A DNA stretch of 38,832 nucleotides from Yoonia sp. (lineage in GTDB: Bacteria; Pseudomonadota; Alphaproteobacteria; Rhodobacterales; Rhodobacteraceae). A program made the translations under genes and the position numbers. The stretch covers positions 1 to 38,832 of the forward strand of contig NZ_JAFMHJ010000032.1 of NCBI RefSeq assembly GCF_017854565.1, given 5' to 3'. Below the pieces are notes generated by a model, which saw only the letters and a list, made by a program, of their open reading frames with translations, did not search any database and was not told the origin of the DNA. Positions 27,494 through 37,733 of the stretch are shown here, in pieces; the stretch's first letter is position 1; each line of letters starts with the position of its first letter.

Positions 27494-29515
27494 CTAGCGC
27501 AATGCGACTTGCGTGTGATCTGCCCTGCCGTCGGCGTCAATGACGGTCAGGGATGAAAAGCCCGGCCCAAGGGTGCTTATGTCCACCTGGGCGCGATGGG
27601 TGCGGGCCACAGGGCGCCCGTTGGCCAGCCAAGTGAACGGCCCCCTGCCTTCGCTGACCTTGGCCGTCAAAACTGGGCCGTCAAGCACGGCGCCATCGGG
27701 TGGAAACACGATTCTTGGTCCCAATGTGCGTGTCGCGGCCGCGCCGCCAAAGCGCTGTAATTGCAGCGGGAGCTGTGCCGTAGACAGGATCAAGGTCTCG
27801 GGTGGTGGGGCCGCAATTGGATCGACCTGCGGCTTGACGCGCGCAAAAGCTGCAAACATCACCGGGGCCGCCAACTGCCCGCCAAACGCGCCGGGCACCG
27901 GTGTGCCGTCGGCCCGCCCCATCCAAACGCCAACCACGTGCCGCCCGTCAAACCCGATGGCCCACGCATCCCGGTGGCCATACGAAGTGCCGGTTTTGTA
28001 CGCGATGCCGGTCCCCTGCACACCAGCAGGCCGCGGCACATCCAGCAAGATATCCGCGATCTGCCATGCCGCGGCGCGGTTGATGACCGATTGCGGCGCA
28101 AAGCCGGGCGTTGGTGCCGCATGCCAGCGCAGATCCACCGCCCGTCCGTCATTGCCGATTGCGCCGTAAAGCTGCACCAGCTCGGTCAGGGTCATCCCCA
28201 CACCGCCCAACGCCACGGCCAGTCCCGGCACACCACCCGGAACGCGCGGATCGGTGCCCGCGCGCCGCAACCCCGCGATCAGGTGATATGGCCCCAGCGC
28301 TTGGGTCACGGCCACGGCAGGAATATTGAGCGATTGTTGCAAGGCGGTGCGCACCCGCAGCTCGCCTCGGAATAGTCCATCGAAATTCTGGGGCGTGTAG
28401 CCATCAAAATCTGTCGGCCTGTCAGCGATCAGGGTTTCTGGATGGATCAACCCCCGATCAAAGCCGAGCCCGTAGATCAGCGGTTTCAGGGTCGATCCCG
28501 GCGACCGCACCGCCTGTGTCAAATCAATAAACCCGGCGCGCCCGTCCGCCTGATAGGCGGCAGATCCGACACTGGCAACTATTTCCCCTGTTGTGTGGTC
28601 GGCTGCCACAATCGCGACCTGCACCCGGTCCGACCGCCCAGCAACAGCCTGCGCCGCCAAACGTTCTAGTGCGGCTTGCACCTGCCGGTCCACGGTCAGG
28701 GCGTGTTGGCCGGCACGCGGATCCCCGGCCACCGCCCGATCGGCAAGATGGGGCGCCAGCGCGGGAAAGGCGTGACGCGTGCGGACCACGGGATCGCGCG
28801 TGGCCCCGGCAAAGGCGGCACTGTCAAGCACCCCATCGCGCAGCAAACGCGCCAGCACGGTGTTTCGTGCAGCTGTCGCCGCTGATGGGGCGCGGTCTGG
28901 TCGGCGTGTCTCGGGCGATTGTGGCAGTGCCACCAGCAACGCCGCCTGCCCCGGTGTCAGCCGCCGGGGCGGTCGGTCAAAGTACGCGTAGGATGCCGCG
29001 CGGACCCCCTCGATGTTCCCGCCAAAGGGCGCGTTATTCAGGTACAACGTCAAAATCGCGTCTTTACTCAGGCGCCGTTCAAGCGCGAACGCCACGCGCA
29101 CCTGCCGTAGTTTCCCCGCCCAGCGCCCCGTGCTGCCATCCTCAAGCAAGCGCGCGACCTGCATCGTCAGGGTTGAACCACCCGAAACAATACGCCCGTT
29201 TCGCGCCGCCTGCCCCGCCGCCCGCAGCATCGCCAGAAAATCAACCCCGTTGTGGCTGGCAAAGCGTTTGTCTTCGTAGCGGATCAGCATTTGCAGATAG
29301 GCCGGATCGACGGCGTCCAGCGTGACCGGCATCCGCCACCGCCCGTCGACCATCGTATAAGCCCGCAGCAGGTCGTCATTGCGATCGCGCACCTCGACGC
29401 TGGCCTCGGTCCGCAACTGCGGCAGGACGGTGCTGTCAATCCACCGATCTAGCCCATCGCGTCCGACAGCGGCCAGCCACATAAAGACCGCAAGGCGTAG
29501 CAGCCAGCGTGTCAT
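27494..29515 (-). CDS. pbpC: Penicillin-binding protein 1C
   Basis: The product is 673 residues. It has an N-terminal membrane anchor (about 1-20) and a GT51 glycosyltransferase domain with RYEDKRFASHNGVDF, SGGSTLTMQVARLLED and TLYLNNAPFGGNIEG. The transpeptidase domain has catalytic S341 in SPGSTLKPLIYG (K344), an SLN motif and YKTGTSYGHRDAWAIGFDG. The C-terminus is the PBP1C-type BiPBP_C domain (FPPDGAVLDGPVLTAKVSEG). It polymerises and may cross-link peptidoglycan. Its ATG overlaps the alpha-2-macroglobulin TGA (ATGA), the classic co-occurring pair thought to guard and repair the envelope. Confidence 0.96.
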   Translation of the reverse strand: MTRWLLRLAVFMWLAAVGRDGLDRWIDSTVLPQLRTEASVEVRDRNDDLLRAYTMVDGRWRMPVTLDAVDPAYLQMLIRYEDKRFASHNGVDFLAMLRAAGQAARNGRIVSGGSTLTMQVARLLEDGSTGRWAGKLRQVRVAFALERRLSKDAILTLYLNNAPFGGNIEGVRAASYAYFDRPPRRLTPGQAALLVALPQSPETRRPDRAPSAATAARNTVLARLLRDGVLDSAAFAGATRDPVVRTRHAFPALAPHLADRAVAGDPRAGQHALTVDRQVQAALERLAAQAVAGRSDRVQVAIVAADHTTGEIVASVGSAAYQADGRAGFIDLTQAVRSPGSTLKPLIYGLGFDRGLIHPETLIADRPTDFDGYTPQNFDGLFRGELRVRTALQQSLNIPAVAVTQALGPYHLIAGLRRAGTDPRVPGGVPGLAVALGGVGMTLTELVQLYGAIGNDGRAVDLRWHAAPTPGFAPQSVINRAAAWQIADILLDVPRPAGVQGTGIAYKTGTSYGHRDAWAIGFDGRHVVGVWMGRADGTPVPGAFGGQLAAPVMFAAFARVKPQVDPIAAPPPETLILSTAQLPLQLQRFGGAAATRTLGPRIVFPPDGAVLDGPVLTAKVSEGRGPFTWLANGRPVARTHRAQVDISTLGPGFSSLTVIDADGRADHTQVALR

Positions 29516-32500
29516 GGTGCAATCGTGACCCGTCCCGCGTCCGTGCGCGCACGCATTTGTGGGCGGTACATGTCTTCGACTGATGCGGCAGGATGGTGGA
29601 ACATACCCGGTGACACGGCGCGCACGATATACGCCAGCTGGAACGGCTGATCCGACCGCCAGTCCACCGCAGCCAGAAACCGATCGGACCGGAATTCCGC
29701 GTTTTCACCGCGTACGGGCGCGAGCCAATCAAGGGCGGCAATATCCCCGCCTTGCAGCAGGTTAGGATTGTCGATCTCGAACCCCGCAGGCAACGGATCA
29801 TTCACCATCAGCCGCGCTTCTTGCCGGCCAAATGGCCGCACCGTCAAGACAGCGACCAGCCGCGCTCCGGCGACAATCGCGGCGGGATCAACGGCCGTCC
29901 CATCGGTCGTGAAATAGGCCCGTTCTATGGCATACCCATTGCCCGCTGCCGGTTCGGGGTCGGTGGGCACACCAAAGGTCGTAACCGTGATCTCGGTCGG
30001 GTCGATGCCGGTGTTTGCGACGGTCACCGGTGCCGCGCCTGTGTCTGCATCGCGCAATTGCACGACAGGTCCAGCAGGCACTTGGCCATCAATTACCAGT
30101 CCGCCGCCCTGAAGCTCATTGACCAGCGCATGCGCCGCCAGCAGGGTCCATGCCGCCTCCTGTGTCGAGGCCCGGCTGGCATTGCCGCCAATGCTGCGCA
30201 ACAGAACATCGCGATTGATCGCATCACTGCCAGCCTCCACCGCCAAGGTCAGAACCGCCGCCGTATCCCGCCGGTTTGTCCCGTAGTCGCTGCGCCAATC
30301 AAGTGCCTCATCGCGGGTCAGTTGGCGTTCCAACAACACACCTGCACTGGCGAACATCGCATCCGCGCGCCGCTGATCGCCATACTGGGCAAGGGCGGCA
30401 CCAAGCTGTGCGCGGGCCAACGGTGTGTCGAATGCATCCGCTTTCTGATCGGCATAGTAGCGCAGATCACCGACCGCTGCCTGCCCTTCGCGGGCCAGAA
30501 CGAACAATGCATAGGCCAGATCGCGCCCGCCTTCGTCGAAATCAGGATAATAGTTCACACCGTTGCGCAAATTGGCGATGGCATTGTCAAATGCGACGTC
30601 AGACACCGCATAACCCGACGTGCGTGCACGCGACAGAAAATCAGAGACATAACCGTCCAGCCAAAGGTCACCCGACCCGGGCTGCCAAAGTCCGAACGCG
30701 CCATTGGCCGACTGATGCGATGTCACTGCGGCAATCGCCTGCGTCATCCGTTCGCCGATCTGGTCACGCGTGGCCAGTCCCATCGCTGTGGCAACACCAT
30801 CAAGATACAGTAACGGCATTGCCTGCGATGTGATCTGTTCCGTGCAGCCATAAGGATAACGATCAAGCGCATTGAGCAATCCAGGTGCGTCAAACCGCGC
30901 CAGCGGCCCTGCCGACAAGGTGGCTGTGCCGGTTCCGCGCGCGAGGCCAGCAAACACATCGTCGTCAAACGTAAACGTGCTGCCCGGAGCAAGAGTAAAG
31001 CGACTGATCCGGCTGACCTGCGGGTCGTTCACCACCACGGGGACGGTCAGGGTTTTGACCAGTTTATTGCCGTCAGGCGTTGTCAACGTAACGGTCAGCG
31101 TGTGATTCCCCGGATCAAATGCGGCAAAGGGCAGGTCGAACACCTGCTTGCCCCCTTCGCTAAGGGAAAAGCGGCTGGGAAGCTGCGACGCAAGCGCCAG
31201 CCCATCGGCCTGCACAGTCAAACCCATCTCACCGGCGGGGCCAGCGGCATGGACGATCTCCAACAGCATGCGGCTTTGGTCGCCGGGGGCCAAAAAGCGC
31301 GGAACGCTGGCCGTCACAACCACTGGGTCACGTACCAGCACATCGCGCTCGGCCTGCCCGACGCCGATATCTGACCATGCAATCGCCATAAGCCGCAGGG
31401 TTCCGTTGAAGGCGGGTATATCAAGGGTGATCTGCGCCTGTCCGTTGGCATCCACGGCAATCGGCCCGGTGAAAAACGTCACGAGGTCCTCAGTGGGCGG
31501 TGGGCTTTGCAGTCCGGCCTGTGCCATCGCATCGCCGCCAGATCGGATCGTGCCCATCGCACCGTTCAGCCCATCAATCAGCCGACCGTAGACATCGCGG
31601 ATCTCAACGCCAAGTTTACGCTGGCCAAAGTAGTAGCCCTGCGGATCAGGCGAGACAAAGCCGGTAAGGTTCAAGATGCCCAGATCAACAGCGGCCAGCG
31701 TGACAAAAGCCGTTTCACCAGCCTTCAGGCCAACAACATCCACACCAATATTCAGCGGGCCGCGCGGTTGCATCACATCGGGGGCGGTGAGGCTGACAGA
31801 CAAAGCCTTTTCGCCCGGTGCAACCTGCGCATAGCCCAGCCCAAGTGCGCGGGCCGGATTGCGCCCAGCGTCCACATCCATGGGTCGGATCACCGACGCA
31901 CTGACATAGGCCCCCGCCCCCCATTCATCAGTAACAGGCAGTTGGATCAAGTTTTCACCAGTCGTTACCGCAACAGTTTTCATCGTGATCAGACGATCTG
32001 ACATGACCGTGACCACAGCGGTGCCCGCATAACGCGGCACAATGCGAAAAATCGCGGTATCGCCCACCGCATAGCTTGCGGCATCAAGCGAGGCTTCCAG
32101 CAAATCGGGCGTGTCATTCGCCGAAGCCGGGGCATACCAGCCCGCGTAAAAACTGCTTGAGGCGACGGTGTATGCCGCGCCTGTCGCCTCGACCACGATT
32201 TCATGGCGGCCCCAGCCGACAGCGGTGCCGACGCTGACAGGGCCTGCGCCCAGGGTCGTTTGTCCGCTGGCGATCCGGGTGCGGGTCGTGATCGGTTCCC
32301 AATCCCAGCGACCGTCCAGCGAATACCATTGGTAGCGGGTCGTGACCTTGTTGACCGCCCATTGCACCTGCGTGGCGACCGGTGTCAGGTCGGATGCAAT
32401 CGCAATCAGGTCGAACTGCGCCTCCGTGCCTTCGCCGATGACCCCATCAAACTGCGGCTTGATCCCGATCATCAATTGATCAGGCAAGACTGGCATGGTG

Positions 32501-34863
32501 ACCTGCCGCTCCACCGGCCTGCCAGAGCCTTCGGTCACGCGGGCAGTCACCTGCAGTTCAAGCGGCTGGGCCGCTGTCACATCGGGCAGGGTAACGGGCA
32601 GGTTGGCGATGCCATTCGCATTAGTCCTAGCCCCATCCAGATAGCGAAGCTGCGCGTCGAATGCAGTGTCATATTGGCCAAAGCGATACCCGGCGAACCC
32701 GTCCAGGGTTGCTGCGGGTCGCAACAATGCTTCACCTTCGACAGCAAGGTCCGCACCGGGCGCGCCGAACAGATAGCGCGCGTCGATGCGCAAGTTCGGC
32801 ACGTCGCCCAGCCTGATCTCCACAGGCAGGGTCATATCGAAATCAATCCGCTCGGGCAGAAAATCTTCGACCAAGACGGTGTCGCGGGCCAGCGGCGCGG
32901 CGTCGGCATCGGCCAATACGCTGATCGCCCATGTGCCGCGCGGTGCCGCTGCGGCAACAGGCAGGGCAAAGACATGCCCGCCGGCAAAGTCAGCCGTCGC
33001 TGTGATGCGACTGTATTCAACGCCATCAGGACGGGTCAGCACAGCGGTCAAAGGGATGCCAGACAAGGCCCTTGTCGTCTGATCGCGCACCAGCGCCGTG
33101 ACATGAATCGTATCGCCGGCGCGGTACGCACCCCGATCAGCTGCAAGAAACACATCCATTGGCGGGCTCGGTTCGCGCCCTTCGACCCCGCGATCAGACA
33201 GATCAAACGCGGGGTCAGTCAATGACAGGAACGTCATGTCGCCGCCGTGTTGGACGGTGATCAGGGCGGGCGCGTTGCCGCCCAAACCCCGCGTCATACC
33301 CACAGCAAACCGGGCAACGCCATCGTCATCGGTCTGCGTCGTAGCCAACACTGTGTTGCTACGCGAAACAAGCGACACGCGCGCGCCCGCTGTCGCCGAT
33401 GCATCGCCAAGCGACCGCACAGCGACCGTCAGCCCGTCATTGCCCAGATAGCTGGCGACACCCAGATCAGACAGGACAAACCACTGCGTTGCATACGGCG
33501 CGTCCCCATCCAGCGCAGCCACCGATGCGGTCAACACGAAAAGCCCGGCAGGTTCGCTGCGCAGCACATCATTCAGCGGCACACGGGTCAGTACATCCCG
33601 GTTGAGGTTCTGCTGTACCTGTGCGGTTCCCTGCCAGACGTCAGTGCCAATCTGGGTCGACAGGTAATCCGCATCATAAGGTGACACGGCATTGCCAAGC
33701 AGCCCCTCTTGCAGGCTCCGCATGATGTTCCGATCATCCACCCGACGTAGCTGCAGATCAACCTCTGTCAGGTTGACCGTCTCCAGCGGAATCGCAATAT
33801 CGCCAAGACGTGGCAGCACATAGGCACGGCTGACAAACCGCACCGCAGGCGCCCGGTCACGGACATAGAGAGTGAGCTCGACAGGGCGGCGCAGCTGTTC
33901 CCCACTTGCCGCAGGCAGACCTTGACGCAGGACGATACGGTAGCGGTTGCCGTGGCGCACGCCATCGACGCACAGTTGGCCATCGTTCACCGATACGACC
34001 AACTGCGTTTCGGGCAACTGCACGAAAGGGGTATAATCGGTGCCTGCCTTGACCAGATCTTCGCTAAAGACCGCACAAATACGCGGCGCGGCACTGTCGC
34101 TTTCAATCTGGGTATCCACGACGCGAAAACCATATTTGCCAATCGCGGTCTCAAGCTGGCTTTCGGTAGCCGGGTCAAAACGGATCGCTTGTGCCAAACG
34201 CAAAGTGGGAATCATGGCGCGACCGCGACCGCGCTCTTCCAGGGCCAATGACATTTCCACGGCGGCAAGCCGGCGCGTTTCGGGGTCAACGGCGCGCAGA
34301 TAGCCGGCGACGGTGGCAGGCAAAGCGAATGCCGTGATCCGCGATTGCGGCTGCGTCCGGGCCAAGCGCGCATAGGCCAGCCAATCAGCCGCCAGATCAC
34401 TTTCCTGCGCGGCAACGGCGGCGGCGCGCTGTGGAAACGTTGCATCCGGTTGCGGCCAATTGCGCCCCTGTACAAAATCTCTGGCGGCGGCCAAATCACC
34501 CTCGGTCAGGAACGCGAGTTCCGCGACACGGGCATTCACATTTGCCAAGACGGTAGGATCGGTTGGATAGACGCGGCCCGATATTGCGCCGTCATAGGGC
34601 ACCACGCCCGTGATATCAGTTTTAGGGAAACAAGCGTTTGAGCGTTGGTTGAATGTGAACGCCTGACATGCGGGATCATTGGCGCAGGCTGCCTCGCAGG
34701 CGGGCAGCGTGGTATCAAAGATATTCGCCAGATCGGTGCCGACCAGATCGATACCGCGTTCGTACACCGTACGTGTCGGGGGCACTGGCCCGTCCGCCAT
34801 CGCAGCAAAAGCAACAAAGTTCATCGCAAGCGATACGAGCAAAGTAAAATAATAACGAGTCAT
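29512..34863 (-). CDS. Bacterial alpha-2-macroglobulin with N-terminal PAN domain
   Basis: The product is 1783 residues from the ATG at 34863 (MTRYYFTLLVSLAMNFVAFA). A Sec signal ends near A23; no lipobox is seen, unlike the lipid-anchored E. coli protein. Residues about 32-98 form a PAN/Apple-type domain with several cysteines (CEAACANDPACQAFTF, NACFPKTDITG). A long array of macroglobulin-like beta domains follows, with a bait-like segment near the middle (EGREPSPPMDVFLAADRG is just before the MG domain). The intact thioester CTEQ (C1340-Q1343, in RYPYGCTEQITSQAM) starts the alpha/alpha toroid. It likely traps proteases in the periplasm, with PbpC encoded immediately downstream. Confidence 0.93.
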   Translation of the reverse strand: MTRYYFTLLVSLAMNFVAFAAMADGPVPPTRTVYERGIDLVGTDLANIFDTTLPACEAACANDPACQAFTFNQRSNACFPKTDITGVVPYDGAISGRVYPTDPTVLANVNARVAELAFLTEGDLAAARDFVQGRNWPQPDATFPQRAAAVAAQESDLAADWLAYARLARTQPQSRITAFALPATVAGYLRAVDPETRRLAAVEMSLALEERGRGRAMIPTLRLAQAIRFDPATESQLETAIGKYGFRVVDTQIESDSAAPRICAVFSEDLVKAGTDYTPFVQLPETQLVVSVNDGQLCVDGVRHGNRYRIVLRQGLPAASGEQLRRPVELTLYVRDRAPAVRFVSRAYVLPRLGDIAIPLETVNLTEVDLQLRRVDDRNIMRSLQEGLLGNAVSPYDADYLSTQIGTDVWQGTAQVQQNLNRDVLTRVPLNDVLRSEPAGLFVLTASVAALDGDAPYATQWFVLSDLGVASYLGNDGLTVAVRSLGDASATAGARVSLVSRSNTVLATTQTDDDGVARFAVGMTRGLGGNAPALITVQHGGDMTFLSLTDPAFDLSDRGVEGREPSPPMDVFLAADRGAYRAGDTIHVTALVRDQTTRALSGIPLTAVLTRPDGVEYSRITATADFAGGHVFALPVAAAAPRGTWAISVLADADAAPLARDTVLVEDFLPERIDFDMTLPVEIRLGDVPNLRIDARYLFGAPGADLAVEGEALLRPAATLDGFAGYRFGQYDTAFDAQLRYLDGARTNANGIANLPVTLPDVTAAQPLELQVTARVTEGSGRPVERQVTMPVLPDQLMIGIKPQFDGVIGEGTEAQFDLIAIASDLTPVATQVQWAVNKVTTRYQWYSLDGRWDWEPITTRTRIASGQTTLGAGPVSVGTAVGWGRHEIVVEATGAAYTVASSSFYAGWYAPASANDTPDLLEASLDAASYAVGDTAIFRIVPRYAGTAVVTVMSDRLITMKTVAVTTGENLIQLPVTDEWGAGAYVSASVIRPMDVDAGRNPARALGLGYAQVAPGEKALSVSLTAPDVMQPRGPLNIGVDVVGLKAGETAFVTLAAVDLGILNLTGFVSPDPQGYYFGQRKLGVEIRDVYGRLIDGLNGAMGTIRSGGDAMAQAGLQSPPPTEDLVTFFTGPIAVDANGQAQITLDIPAFNGTLRLMAIAWSDIGVGQAERDVLVRDPVVVTASVPRFLAPGDQSRMLLEIVHAAGPAGEMGLTVQADGLALASQLPSRFSLSEGGKQVFDLPFAAFDPGNHTLTVTLTTPDGNKLVKTLTVPVVVNDPQVSRISRFTLAPGSTFTFDDDVFAGLARGTGTATLSAGPLARFDAPGLLNALDRYPYGCTEQITSQAMPLLYLDGVATAMGLATRDQIGERMTQAIAAVTSHQSANGAFGLWQPGSGDLWLDGYVSDFLSRARTSGYAVSDVAFDNAIANLRNGVNYYPDFDEGGRDLAYALFVLAREGQAAVGDLRYYADQKADAFDTPLARAQLGAALAQYGDQRRADAMFASAGVLLERQLTRDEALDWRSDYGTNRRDTAAVLTLAVEAGSDAINRDVLLRSIGGNASRASTQEAAWTLLAAHALVNELQGGGLVIDGQVPAGPVVQLRDADTGAAPVTVANTGIDPTEITVTTFGVPTDPEPAAGNGYAIERAYFTTDGTAVDPAAIVAGARLVAVLTVRPFGRQEARLMVNDPLPAGFEIDNPNLLQGGDIAALDWLAPVRGENAEFRSDRFLAAVDWRSDQPFQLAYIVRAVSPGMFHHPAASVEDMYRPQMRARTDAGRVTIAP

Positions 34864-35121
34864 GGCAAACTCCTGCGTGAAATATCCCCTAGGCTGACAT
34901 GGCGCAGCGTCTGGAGCAACAGGACTGGCCAAAACAAGGCATCACAGGTCGGCGTTCTTTCGTTTGATGTACCTGGGTGCAATTGGAACGAAGCCGAATC
35001 GACGCACATCGGTTACCACAACTAGGCTGATAGGGCTGTTTCTATTGAAAACCGCTTGACCTTTCCCCCCCCGGGGGGTTGAACGGCCCTCAGATTTTCA
35101 TAAGAATATGGACGGTTTCAG
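34864..35121. promoter_or_regulatory. Divergent promoter region between the alpha-2-macroglobulin gene and yidC
   Basis: This 258-bp region lies between divergent genes. On the plus strand TTGACC (35056-35061) is followed after 17 bp by TTGAAC, with an intervening C8G6 tract whose core CCCCCCGGGGGG is a 12-bp palindrome (35067-35078). TTGACC is a good -35, but no TATAAT-like -10 is visible at the usual distance. A dyad directly after a -35 is reminiscent of MerR-type spacers, but the match is not specific. No small gene is supported. Confidence 0.35.
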
Positions 35122-36939
35122 ATGGAAGACCAGAACAAGAACCTCATCATGGCGACGGTGCTCAGTTTTCTGGTGATCGTATCGTGGCAGTTTCTGTTTC
35201 CACCAGCGCCCGCGCCACTTGATCCCGCGACTGAAACGACAATCGCGGCGACCGAAGGCACATTGCCAGTCGGTGAGCCTGCCGCAGGCACGGCACCCGC
35301 TGCTGATGCGGCCCAAACCGCCGAAGCCGATGCGCCGCGTGTTGCGATTGAAACAGCCGAGCTGAGCGGTTCACTGTCATTGCTGGGCGGGCGGATTGAT
35401 GATCTGGCGCTACGTGATTACCGCGAAACGCTTGATGATAATTCGGCCACCGTTCGCCTGTTGCGCCCTGTTGGCGAACCCGATGCCTATTTTGCAGCCT
35501 TTGGCTGGACCGCGACCGAAGGTCTGGATGCCGCCGCCGTACCCGGACCCGACACCCTGTGGACTGTGGAAAGCGGCGAGACGCTGACACCCGACACCCC
35601 TGTGACGCTTGTGTGGGACAATGGCGCGGGCCAAGTGTTTCGCACGGTCGTGTCGGTTGACGACAAGTTCATGTTCGACATCGCCCAAAGTGTTCAGAAC
35701 ACAGGTACAACCCCAGTTTCGGCCCGGCCCTATGGCCTGCTACGGCGGCACGGAATTCCTTCTGACCTGAAGAGTTTCTTTATCCTGCATGAAGGTCTGG
35801 TGCGCATGACCGACGGGGAACTGCAGGAAACAAAATACAAAGACATCGCAGACTATGCGGTCGACGACCGCGAACGCACGCAAGCCGAACGGCTTGACGT
35901 CGCGACCGCTGGCTGGATCGGCTATACTGACCACTACTGGATGACAACGCTGATCCCTGATCAGACGAAACCGTTCCGTTCGACCTCCAAGTATTTCGAG
36001 AGTCGCGAACTGTTTCAGGCCGAGGCTGTGATGCCGTCTGAAACCGTCGCGCCGGGCGCAACCGTTACTGTCACCACACGGCTGTTCGCTGGCGCCAAAG
36101 AATGGGAAGCGATCCGCAACTATGAAAACGAGGAGGGTGTGGTTGGCTTTCTCAACAGCATCGACTGGGGCTGGTTTTTCTTCCTGACCAAGCCGATTTT
36201 CTGGCTCCTGCACACGTTGCATGGGTTCATTGGGAACATGGGCTGGTCGATTATTGCGCTCACGGTGATTCTCAAGGCGCTGGTCCTCCCGCTGGCCTAT
36301 AAATCCTACGTCTCAATGGCGCGGATGAAAGAGCTGCAGCCAGAGATGGAAAAGCTCAAGGAACGCACCGGCGACGACAAGCAGGCGATGCAGCAAGGCA
36401 TGATGAAGCTATACAAGGAAAACAAGGTGAACCCCGCCTCGGGCTGTTTGCCGATCCTGTTGCAGATCCCGATCTTCTTTTCGCTGTATAAGGTGATCTT
36501 TGTCACGATCGAATTGCGGCATACGCCATGGATCGGCTGGATCAAGGATCTCAGCGCCCCTGACCCGTCGTCGATCCTCAACCTGTTCGGCCTGTTGCCG
36601 TTTGCAGCGCCCGACCTTGGGCCATTGTCGATCCTGGCGCTTGGTATTCTGCCGATCCTCTTGGGTATTTCCATGTGGCTGCAGCAAAAACTAAACCCGG
36701 CGCCAACCGATCCGACACAGCAGATGATCTTTGCATGGATGCCGTGGATTTTCATGTTCATGCTGGGTTCGTTTGCATCGGGTCTTGTGTTGTACTGGAT
36801 TGCCAACAACACGATCACATTCATTCAGCAATACGCCATTATGCGGAGCCACGGTGCAAAGCCGGATGTGTTTGGCAATATCAAGTCCAGCGTCCGCCGC
36901 AAAAAGCTTGCCGATCCGGATAATGGAAAAGACAACTAA
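35122..36939 (+). CDS. yidC: Membrane protein insertase YidC
   Basis: The product is 605 residues. It has an N-terminal membrane segment (about 8-31) and a low-complexity Ala/Thr/Glu linker (32-75). The large periplasmic beta domain spans about 76-330, followed by the conserved 60KD_IMP core with five segments. Core signatures are GWSIIALTVILKALVLPLAY, RMKELQPEMEKLKERTGDDK, YKENKVNPASGCLPILLQIP and ASGLVLYWIANNTITFIQQY. It inserts and folds inner-membrane proteins with or without SecYEG. In many relatives yidC follows rpmH-rnpA; here the upstream neighbour is divergent and rnpA is absent. Confidence 0.97.
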   Translation: MEDQNKNLIMATVLSFLVIVSWQFLFPPAPAPLDPATETTIAATEGTLPVGEPAAGTAPAADAAQTAEADAPRVAIETAELSGSLSLLGGRIDDLALRDYRETLDDNSATVRLLRPVGEPDAYFAAFGWTATEGLDAAAVPGPDTLWTVESGETLTPDTPVTLVWDNGAGQVFRTVVSVDDKFMFDIAQSVQNTGTTPVSARPYGLLRRHGIPSDLKSFFILHEGLVRMTDGELQETKYKDIADYAVDDRERTQAERLDVATAGWIGYTDHYWMTTLIPDQTKPFRSTSKYFESRELFQAEAVMPSETVAPGATVTVTTRLFAGAKEWEAIRNYENEEGVVGFLNSIDWGWFFFLTKPIFWLLHTLHGFIGNMGWSIIALTVILKALVLPLAYKSYVSMARMKELQPEMEKLKERTGDDKQAMQQGMMKLYKENKVNPASGCLPILLQIPIFFSLYKVIFVTIELRHTPWIGWIKDLSAPDPSSILNLFGLLPFAAPDLGPLSILALGILPILLGISMWLQQKLNPAPTDPTQQMIFAWMPWIFMFMLGSFASGLVLYWIANNTITFIQQYAIMRSHGAKPDVFGNIKSSVRRKKLADPDNGKDN

Positions 36940-36957
36940 ATGATCTTGGTGGTGCCA

Positions 36958-36991
36958 CGGGGCGCCATCCGAACAAGCGTTTAGCGCCCCG
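36958..36991 (+). other. Stem-loop between yidC and engB
   Basis: CGGGGCGC (36958-36965) pairs with GCGCCCCG (36984-36991) over an 18-base loop within a 146-bp gap. No T-run follows, so an intrinsic terminator is not supported. It could be an attenuation or mRNA-stability element between yidC and engB. Confidence 0.4.
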
Positions 36992-37085
36992 CGCGACAGC
37001 TTGGTTATTCAGCGTGTTAGCGTCTATGCGGACGCATGAACGGCGGGTAAGGTCAGATTTAACGACATGGTCGAGGTGATTTAGA

Positions 37086-37733
37086 ATGGAACTCCGCTTT
37101 CCCGAGGCCGAAACGCCGGAACCCGAGGCGATGGAAGCAGGCCGCCTGCTTTTTGCGGGCCAGACCGAGTTTGTCAAAGGCGTGGTCGCCATGGAAGGTC
37201 TGCCGCCAGCTGACCGGATGGAAATCTGTTTTGCTGGGCGGTCGAACGTGGGCAAATCGTCGCTGATCAATGCGCTGACCGGTCGCAAGGGTTTGGCGCG
37301 CGCATCCAACACCCCCGGTCGCACCCAAGAGATCAATTTTTTCACCGCAGGCGAAATCTATGTCGTCGATTTGCCCGGCTATGGCTTTGCCAATGCGCCA
37401 TTGGCTGTGGTTGAAAAATGGCAACGATTGCTGAAGCAGTATCTTTCCGGCCGTCAAACACTGCGCCGGGTGTTTGTGCTGATTGATGCCCGCCACGGTG
37501 CGAAGGCGGTGGACGAAGAGATCATGTCCCTGCTGGATCGCTCAGCAGTGACGTTTCAGGTCGTCATGACCAAAGTTGACAAACTGCGCGGTGATACGCT
37601 GCAAGAGTCGCTGGACAAAACACGCGCGGCACTGGTCAAGCATCCAGCAGCCTATCCCGAACTGATTTTGACGTCGTCCGAAAAGGGCGAGGGTATCCCG
37701 ACGCTACGCGCCATCATCGCGGGGATTTCATGA
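37086..37733 (+). CDS. engB: Ribosome biogenesis GTPase EngB/YsxC
   Basis: The product is 215 residues, the expected length for the TrmE-Era-EngA-EngB family. G1 is GRSNVGKSS (51-59). The switch region is [17 protein letters not shown]3 is DLPGYG (95-100), and G4 is MTKVDK, with SSEKGEG near the C-terminus as G5. It assists 50S ribosome maturation and is usually essential. The ATG has GAGGTGAT at 37073-37080. Its TGA overlaps the argB ATG (ATGA), so the two genes are co-translated. Confidence 0.95.
   Translation: MELRFPEAETPEPEAMEAGRLLFAGQTEFVKGVVAMEGLPPADRMEICFAGRSNVGKSSLINALTGRKGLARASNTPGRTQEINFFTAGEIYVVDLPGYGFANAPLAVVEKWQRLLKQYLSGRQTLRRVFVLIDARHGAKAVDEEIMSLLDRSAVTFQVVMTKVDKLRGDTLQESLDKTRAALVKHPAAYPELILTSSEKGEGIPTLRAIIAGIS

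Noticed and set aside
32203-33225. Plus-strand frame opposite the alpha-2-macroglobulin gene
   Set aside because: Composition is that of an antisense shadow, and no start signal or motif supports it.
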